Of a stretch of 64,000 nt of DNA, positions 56,972-64,000 are shown in pieces (positions within the stretch are counted from its first letter, which is position 1; every line of letters begins with the position of its first letter). The position numbers and the translations under genes were made by a program. This DNA comes from Stomorhina lunata. Its lineage: Eukaryota; Arthropoda; Insecta; Diptera; Rhiniidae. Where the stretch lies: NCBI GenBank assembly GCA_933228675.1, contig OW121740.1:126677630-126741629 (forward strand), in the 5' to 3' direction. The notes beneath the pieces are model-generated. The model was not told the origin of the DNA, made no database searches, and saw only the letters and a list, made by a program, of their open reading frames with translations.

Positions 56972-57865
56972 ATGCCGAAGTCTAAATCAAGTTCATCTAA
57001 TCGCCGTTTCAGACGCCCAAATCGTTCTAAGAATTCAAGTAACACTAATCGCTACTTATGCCGTATTTGTAAACGCCATCATCCGTTGAGAACTTGCCGA
57101 AAATTTCTTAAGATGAGCATTTCAGACCGTATCCGAGCAGTTCGTACTCACAAATATTGCAAGAATTGTCTGGCTCATGAGCATTCTCAAGGCTCGTGCT
57201 TTTCCAAGTATGGTTGTCGTCATTGCAAAAAGCAACACCATACTTTACTCCACATCAATCCAAATGTTCGTAAGGCTATAGCACCATCACTCACTCCATC
57301 TCGTTCACCAACTCCTCAAATATCGACTTCCAAAGCGATTCGCACAAAACCATCAGAACAACCTTCGTCGTCTATAACCACATTATCGTCCTTATTGCGT
57401 CAAAATCGAATAATGCTTTTGCCTACAGCTCTTGTTAAACTCGATAAACATACTTCCTATGTACGATGTTTACTCGACTCAGCTTCTCCAATTAGTAGAA
57501 TTTCTAAAAAGCTTGTTTCAAAATTTAATCTTACAACACTAACGATGCAAGACGAGACTATGTGTCCCATTGTGATTAAGTCCAGATTCGACTCCAATTC
57601 TAAAGTTGAAGGTATATTTAGGGTCGACAATAGAATCACTATTAATACTCCATCACAGTCACTTTCAGAAGACTATAAACAACATTTTCGTCACCTATTT
57701 TTAGCTGATCCAAAGTTTTATGAAACTTATGGAGTTGATATTATACTTGGTGTAGATGTGTATCCAAAGGTTATTCGAGAAGGAGTTTTTACCAAAACTG
57801 GACTGCCAACAGCCCAGAGCACTATGTTTGGCTGGATCATATATGGTCCTTGCGAAATATCATAA
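56972..57865 (+). CDS. extra BEL ORF in env position: zinc-knuckle plus retropepsin-like protein
   Basis: Intact 297 codons from ATG 56972, 65 bp after the integrase stop. The N-terminus is basic and Ser/Arg/Asn-rich (MPKSKSSSSNRRFRRPNRSK). Residues 31-96 hold three Cys/His knuckles (CRICKRHHPLRTC, CKNCLAHEHSQGSC, CRHCKKQHHTLLH) with the same spacing as the element's own nucleocapsid. Residues about 148-294 match the element's A17-type protease: VRCLLDSASPIS in the active-site position (DSA instead of DSG), LADPKFYETYGVDIILGVDV, and the end TMFGWIIYGPC. The stop falls where the protease domain ends. It is not an envelope protein: no signal peptide or membrane segment. It is a diverged duplicate of the gag-pol NC-PR module; its role (RNA chaperone, competitor, or protease) is unknown. 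Confidence 0.85.
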   Translation: MPKSKSSSSNRRFRRPNRSKNSSNTNRYLCRICKRHHPLRTCRKFLKMSISDRIRAVRTHKYCKNCLAHEHSQGSCFSKYGCRHCKKQHHTLLHINPNVRKAIAPSLTPSRSPTPQISTSKAIRTKPSEQPSSSITTLSSLLRQNRIMLLPTALVKLDKHTSYVRCLLDSASPISRISKKLVSKFNLTTLTMQDETMCPIVIKSRFDSNSKVEGIFRVDNRITINTPSQSLSEDYKQHFRHLFLADPKFYETYGVDIILGVDVYPKVIREGVFTKTGLPTAQSTMFGWIIYGPCEIS

Positions 57866-58097
57866 TTTCCTAGAGAATGCACTATTAAAATATTAATCTT
57901 ATAATTATTGAATAAAAACAAACTTAACTTGAATTTTTGAAAATACTATTACTTTTTAAAATTGAATTTTCCTATATATTAAGAAAGAATTGAAAATATA
58001 TGTATTTTTAATAAGATTAGAACTAAGATCTTAAATTAATGTACTGAATTATTTTATAAACTTCTTTATTGTCAAATATCTGAGTCTTATTCTGTAA

Positions 58098-58118
58098 ATG
58101 CTGCAAGGTGGGGAGTAA
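58098..58118 (+). other. BEL polypurine tract
   Basis: GCTGCAAGGTGGGGAGTAA directly precedes the TGTTTACG start of the 3' LTR. The purine-rich AAGGTGGGGAG is the expected plus-strand primer. Confidence 0.75.
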
Positions 58119-58556
58119 TGTTTACGCCAAATTCCTGAAATTACAAATATTGCCATTTATTGTCCCCATTTCCCCCAAATAGTGCATAGTGGCAATAAAT
58201 GTACTTGCTGAATGAGTATCTTTGCAGCATACTATCTATCTCTTTCTAAATATTAAAGCCTAAATTAAATGTCAAACTAGAAATAAGGCTCAGATAGATA
58301 TTTCCGCCAACTAATCGTTCTTCTTGATCGATTCCTATCCAGAACAAGACGTGTTGGTAAGATCCATTTGTTCCTACAGAAATAAACTTAATCTAATATC
58401 CAAATTCGTTGTCTTTTCATTTCATACATTGGATTTTGTTTGTTCTCTGTTCCGAGTCACAAAATATACTGAGTATTTTGCTAGACTCAGGGATTATTAA
58501 AAGGTGTTCCAATCCATATAGGTGACATCCACATATTCAACAAACTGAGCTATTCA
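58119..58556 (+). repeat. BEL 3' LTR
   Basis: 438 bp, same ends as the 5' LTR; a single T-to-C difference was noted (near 58157). Followed by the duplicated AAAAT and then satellite sequence in register with the left part of the array. Confidence 0.93.
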
Positions 58557-61500
58557 AAAATTTTTCATCAAAAATCAAAATTTTTCATTAAAAATCAAAA
58601 TTTTTCACAAAAAAACTTTAAATGGCTGTAACTTTGTTATTATGCGTTTAAATGGAAATCTAACGAAATTTTGGGATCACTAAAATTTTTCATCAAAAAC
58701 CAAAATTTTCCATAAAAAATCAAAATTTTTCACAAAAAAACTTTAAATGGCTGTAACTTTGTTATTATGCGTTTAAATGGAAATCTAACGAAATTTTGGG
58801 ATCACTAAAATTTCTCATCAAAAACCAAAATTTTCCATAAAAAATCAAAATTTTTCACAAAAAAACTTTAAATGGCTGTAACTTTGTTATTATGCGTTTA
58901 AATGGAAATCTAACGAAATTTTCCATAAAAAATCAAAATTTTTCACAAAAAAACTTTAAATGGCTGTAACTTTGTTATTATGCGTTTAAATGGAAATCTA
59001 ACGAAATTTTGGGATCACTAAAATTTTTCATCAAAAACCAAAATTTTCCATAAAAAATCAAAATTTTTCACAAAAAAACTTTAAATGGCTGTAACTTTGT
59101 TATTATGCGTTTAAATGGAAATCTAACGAAATTTTGGGATCACTAAAATTTCTCATCAAAAACCAAAATTTTCCATAAAAAATCAAAATTTTTCACAAAA
59201 AAACTTTAAATGGCTGTAACTTTGTTATTATGCGTTTAAATGGAAATCTAACGAAATTTTGGGATCACTAAAATTTTTTATCAAAAATCAAAATTTTTCA
59301 TTCAAAATCAATATTTTTCACAAAAAAACTTTAAATGGCTGTAACTTTGTTATTATGCGTTTAAATGGAAATCTAACGAAATTTTGGGATCACTAAAATT
59401 TTTCATCAAAAATCAAAATTTTCCATAAAAAATCAAAATTTTTCACAAAAAAACTTTAAATGGCTGTAACTTTGTTATTATGCGTTTAAATGGAAATCTA
59501 ACGAAATTTTGGGATCACTAAAATTTTTCATCAAAAATCAAAATTTTCCATAAAAAATCAAAATTTTTCACAAAAAAACTTTAAATGGGTGTAACTTTGT
59601 TGTTATGCGTTTAAATTGAAATCTAACGAAATTTTGGGATCACTAAAATTTTTTATCAAAAATCAAAATTTTTCATTAAAAATCAAAATTTTTCACAAAA
59701 AAACTTTAAATGGCTGTAACTTTGTTATTATGCGTTTAAATGGAAATCTAACGAAATTTTGGGATCACTAAAATTTTTCATCAAAAACCAAAATTTTCCA
59801 TAAAAAATCAAAATTTTTCACAAAAAAACTTTAAGTGGCTGTAACTTTGTTATTATGCGTTTAAATGGAAATCTAACGAAATTTTGGGATCACTAAAATT
59901 TTTTATCAAAAATCAAAATTTTTCATTAAAAATCAATATTTTTCACAAAAAAAACTTTAAATGGCTGTAACTTTGTTATTATGCGTTTAAATGGAAATTT
60001 GACGAAATTATGGGATCACTAAAATTTTTCATCAAAAATCAAAATTTTCCACAAAAAATCAAAATTTTTCACAAAAAAACTTTAAATGGCTGTAACTTTG
60101 TTATTATGCGTTTAAATGGAAATCTAACGAAATTTTGGGATCACTAAAATTTTTCATCAAAAACCAAAATTTTCCATAAAATATCAAAATTTTTCACAAA
60201 AAAACTTTAAATGGCTGTAACTTTGTTATTATGCGTTTAAATGGAAATCTAACGAAATTTTGGGATCACTAAAATTTTTCATCAAAAATCAAAATTTTTC
60301 ACAAAAAAACTTTAAATGGCTGTAACTTTGTTATTATGCGTTTAAATGGAAATCTAACGAAATTTTGGGATCACTAAAATTTTTCATCAAAAACCAAAAT
60401 TTTCCATAAAATATCAAAATTTTTCACAAAAAAAACTTTAAATGGCTGTAACTTTGTTATTATGCGTTTAAATGGAAATCTAACGAAATTTTGGGATCAC
60501 TAAAATTTTTCATCAAAAACCAAAATTTTCCATAAAATATCAAAATTTTTCACAAAAAAACTTTAAATGGCTGTAACTTTGTTATTATGCGTTTAAATGG
60601 AAATCTAACGAAATTTTGGGATCACTAACATTTTTCATCAAAAATCAAAATTTTCCATAAAAAATCAAAATTTTTCACAAAAAAACTTTAAATGGCTGTA
60701 ACTTTGTTATTATGCGTTTAAATGGAAATCTAACGAAATTTTGGGATCACCAAAATTTTTTATCAAAAATCAAAATTTTTCATTAAAAATCAATATTTTC
60801 ACAAAAAAACTTTAAATGGCTGTAACTTTGTTATTATGCGTTTAAATGGAAATCTAACGAAATTTTGGGATCACTAAAATTTTTCACCAAAAACCAAAAT
60901 TTTCCATAAAAAATCAAAATTTTTCACAAAAAAACTTTAAATGGCTGTAACTTTGTTATTATGCGTTTAAATGGAAATCTAACGAAATTTTGGGATCACT
61001 AAAATTTTTCACCAAAAACCAAAATTTTCCATAAAAAATCAAAATTTTTCACAAAAAAAACTTTAAATGGCTGTAACTTTGTAATTATGCGTTTAAATGG
61101 AAATCTAACGAAATTTTGAGATCACTAAAATTTTTCATCAAAAATCAAAATTTTCCATAAAAAATCAAAATTTTTCACAAAAAAACTTTAAATGGCTGTA
61201 ACTTTGTTATTATGCGTTTAAATGGAAATCTAACGAAATTTTGGGAAAACTAACATTTTTCACCAAAAACCAAAATTTTCCATAAAAAATCAAAATTTTT
61301 CACAAAAAAACTTTAAATGGCTGTAACTTTGTTATTATGCGTTTAAATGGAAATCTAACGAAATTTTGGGAAAACTAACATTTTTCACCAAAAACCAAAA
61401 TTTTCCATAAAAAATCAAAATTTTTCACAAAAAAACTTTAAATGGCTGTAACTTTGTTATTATGCGTTTAAATGGAAATCTAACGAAATTTTGGGATCAC

Positions 61501-63366
61501 TAAAATTTTTCATCAAAAACCAAAATTTTCCATAAAAAATCAAAATTTTTCACAAAAAAACTTTAAATGGCTGTAACTTTGTTATTATGCGTTTAAATGG
61601 AAATCTAACGAAATTTTGGGATCACTAAAATTTTTTATCAAAAATCAAAATTTTTCATTAAAAATCAATATTTTTCACAAAAAAACTTTAAGTGGCTGTA
61701 ACTTTGTTATTATGCGTTTAAATGGAAATCTAACGAAATTTTGGGAAAACTAACATTTTTTACCAAAAACCAAAATTTTCCATAAAAAATCAAAATTTTT
61801 CACAAAAAAACTTTAAATGGCTGTAACTTTGTTATTATGCGTTTAAATGGAAATCTAACGAAATTTTGGGATCACTAAAATTTTTCATCAAAAATCAAAA
61901 TTTTCCATAAAAAATCAAAATTTTTCACAAAAAAACTTTAAATGGCTGTAACTTTGTTATTATGCGTTTAAATGGAAATCTAACGAAATTTTGGGATCAC
62001 TAAAATTTTTTATCAAAAATCTAAATTTTTTATTAAAAATCAATATTTTTCACAAAAAAATTTAAGTGGCTGTAACTTTGTTATTATGCGTTTAAATGGA
62101 AATCTAACGAAATTTTGGGATCACTAAAATTTTTCATCAAAAACCAAAATTTTTCACAAAAAAACTTTAAAGATCTGTAACTTTGTTATTATGCGTTTAA
62201 ATGGAAATCTAACGAAATTTTGGGATCACTAAAATTTTTCATCAAAAACCAAAATTTTCCATAAAAAATCAAAATTTTTCACAAAAAAACTTTAAATGGC
62301 TGTAACTTTGTTATTATGCGTTTAAATGGAAATCTAACGAAATTTTGGGATCACTAAAATTTTTCATCAAAAATCAAAATTTTCCATAAAAAATCAAAAT
62401 TTTTCACAAAAAAACTTTAAATGGCTGTAACTTTGTTATTATGCGTTTAAATGGAAATCTAACGAAATTTTGGGATCACTAAAATTTTTTATCAAAAATC
62501 TAAATTTTTTATTAAAAATCAATATTTTTCACAAAAAAATTTAAGTGGCTGTAACTTTGTTATTATGCGTTTAAATGGAAATCTAACGAAATTTTGGGAT
62601 CACTAAAATTTTTCATCAAAAACCAAAATTTTTCACAAAAAAACTTTAAAGATCTGTAACTTTGTTATTATGCGTTTAAATGGATATCTAACGAAATTTT
62701 GGGATCACTAAAATTTTTCATCAAAAATCAAAATTTTCCATAAAAAATCAAAATTTTTCACAAAAAAAACTTTAAATGGCTGTAACTTTGTTATTATGCG
62801 TTTAAATGGAAATCTAACGAAATTTTGGGATCACTAATATTTTTCATCAAAAATCAAAATTTTTCACAAAAAAACTTTAAATGGCTGTAACTTTGTTATT
62901 ATGCGTTTAAATGGAAATCTAACGAAATTTTGGGATCACTAAAATTTTTCATCAAAAACCAAAATTTTCCATAAAAAATCAAAATTTTTCACAAAAAAAC
63001 TTTAAATGGCTGTAACTTTGTTATTATGCGTTTAAATGGAAATCTAACGAAATTTTGGGATCACTAAAATTTTTCATCAAAAATCAAAATTTTCCATAAA
63101 AAATCAAAATTTTTCACAAAAAAACTTTAAATGGCTGTAACTTTGTTATTATGCGTTTAAATGGAAATCTAACGAAATTTTGGGATCACTAAAATTTTTC
63201 ATCAAAAATCAAAATTTTTCATTAAAAATCAATATTTTTCACAAAAAAACTTTAAATGGCTGTAACTTTGATATTATGCGTTTAAATGGAAATCTAACGA
63301 AATTTTGGGAAAACTAACATTTTTTACCAAAAACCAAAATTTTCCATAAAAAATAAAAATTTTTCA
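58557..63366 (+). repeat. 125-bp satellite array, right part
   Basis: About 38 highly similar units. Three variants of the AT-rich third (TTTTCCATAAAAAATC, TTTTTCATTAAAAATC, or this part missing) alternate in blocks. A multi-unit block with TCTAAATTTTTTATT and TTTAAAGATCTGTAAC recurs about 479 bp apart (62021 and 62500), so higher-order repeats exist. Low divergence points to ongoing homogenisation. The array ends abruptly at the ACAAGTAAGAG start of a family-2 element. Confidence 0.93.
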
Positions 63367-64000
63367 CAAAACAAGTAAGAGTGGTATATTCGGCTTTGCC
63401 GAATCTTGGATACCCTTCACCAATGGTGTTCCAAAAGTACTTAATGTAATTCGTAGCAATATTTGGTTATACTAGTATTATATGCAAAGAGTCTTCAAAG
63501 TTAAGAGTCGGAAAACGAAAACCTTTTCGGTGGCGTCCTCATCTAGAATAGTTATGCACCCAAAGGTTAGGTTGGGCAGGTGGCTGATGTCTAGGGAAGC
63601 TTCACTTGGGTTCTAAAGTGGTCCCTTTGTGAAAGATAATGATTACTAGACTACAAGTAGAGAATGCATATTTAAGCCAGCCAGTAGCTTCGAAATAAAA
63701 TAGACACATATTTTACGAACATTTAATAAAGTTCGATAGACCAGATAAACCATGCAGAAAAGATGCTTCAAAATGTAGATGCCCTTACATTTGCAATAGC
63801 ACATCGATTTGATGAAGTTTAAGTATTCTGACATGCAACCCAAAAACGCTGTGCCCAGTGAGGGTTGTGCACTTTAATTCGTACGAATTATCCAACTAGT
63901 AAAAGTTCTTGATTAGTTATGTAAAACTCTGAAGTTAGCGGACTGATTTAGGTCAAAGCTTTAACAATGATTGTCAATGTATACAAGCCTTCAAATTATA
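63367..64000 (+). mobile_element. DINE-like composite, family 2, copy C (cut by window end)
   Basis: It starts ACAAGTAAGAGTGGTATATTCGGCTTTGCCGAATCTTGG, then TACCCTTCACCAATGGTG, and follows copy B closely, including the captured LINE segment (63550-63880, minus: GCMSEYLNFIKSMCYCKCKG). The right end lies beyond the window. Confidence 0.8.

Larger units (their letters stand above)
49156..58556 (+). mobile_element. BEL/Pao LTR retrotransposon, complete but with broken gag-pol
   Basis: 9401 bp bounded by 438-bp LTRs and AAAAT duplications. Order: 5' LTR, 1.67-kb leader, gag, protease, reverse transcriptase with YVDD, RNase H, integrase, an extra ORF, purine-rich tract, 3' LTR. Protease before RT, RT/RNase H before integrase, and the A17-type protease with a DSGS motif place it in BEL/Pao. 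By eye the LTRs differ at one position, so the insertion is young. Gag-pol nevertheless has one stop codon and three frame changes. Confidence 0.93.

Noticed and set aside
56972..57865. Envelope glycoprotein in the env position of BEL
   Set aside because: No signal peptide, transmembrane segment or furin-type site; motifs are zinc knuckles and a retropepsin-like fold.

Overview
The window is nuclear DNA of a fly, most probably a calyptrate (house-fly or blow-fly type). Three lines of evidence support this: small two-exon secreted C-type lectin genes of the kind dipterans carry in clusters; many copies of a DINE-1/INE-1-like interspersed element with the fly-typical terminal hairpin and CTTACTTGTT end; and a BEL/Pao retrotransposon, LINE fragments and several Tc1/mariner elements in a very AT-rich, satellite-rich background. 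The species cannot be named from this alone. There are no operons, rRNAs, CRISPR arrays or functional tRNAs.

Layout. 1-9.1 kb: degenerate short tandem repeats, DINE-like copies (one split by a 123-bp palindrome), an RNase-H LINE relic (2640-3595), a Jockey-like LINE that lost its reverse-transcriptase core (5419-7560), and a rearranged LINE mosaic with a large inverted repeat (7540-9100). 11.2-17.3 kb: satellite-bearing repeats in opposite orientations around lectin gene A (13846-14451, minus), then a TA-flanked MITE. 17.9-20.3 kb: a 29-bp satellite. 20.6-21.9 kb: two DINE-like copies head to head. 22.1-24.3 kb: lectin gene B, with an unusually long coiled-coil tail built from 32/36-residue repeats. 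24.5-28.1 kb: a 31-bp satellite interrupted by a near-perfect 226-bp hairpin. 28.5-29.2 kb: lectin gene C. 29.7-31.0 kb: a nearly intact Tc1/mariner transposon. 31-47 kb: DINE-like copies, a second mariner broken by one frameshift, a 1.1-kb long-TIR element, and composite DINE-like elements that carry a captured LINE fragment. 47.8-63.4 kb: one roughly 125-bp satellite array split by a complete BEL/Pao element (49156-58556) with nearly identical LTRs and a 5-bp duplication.

Host genes. Only the three lectins are convincing host genes. They share gene structure (signal-peptide exon, short phase-0 intron, CTLD exon) and are local paralogues. Their sugar-site motifs differ: NPD/WND in A, EPK with no WND in B, QPD/WND in C. 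They should therefore differ in calcium and sugar binding.

Most notable. (1) The BEL element has an intact extra ORF in the env position encoding a second zinc-knuckle plus retropepsin-like module, although its gag-pol is broken. (2) Lectin B has a coiled-coil tail with a 396-bp higher-order coding repeat. (3) Three different satellites with 29-, 30- and 31-bp units each contain a perfect dyad. (4) The 125-bp satellite repeatedly abuts DINE-like termini.
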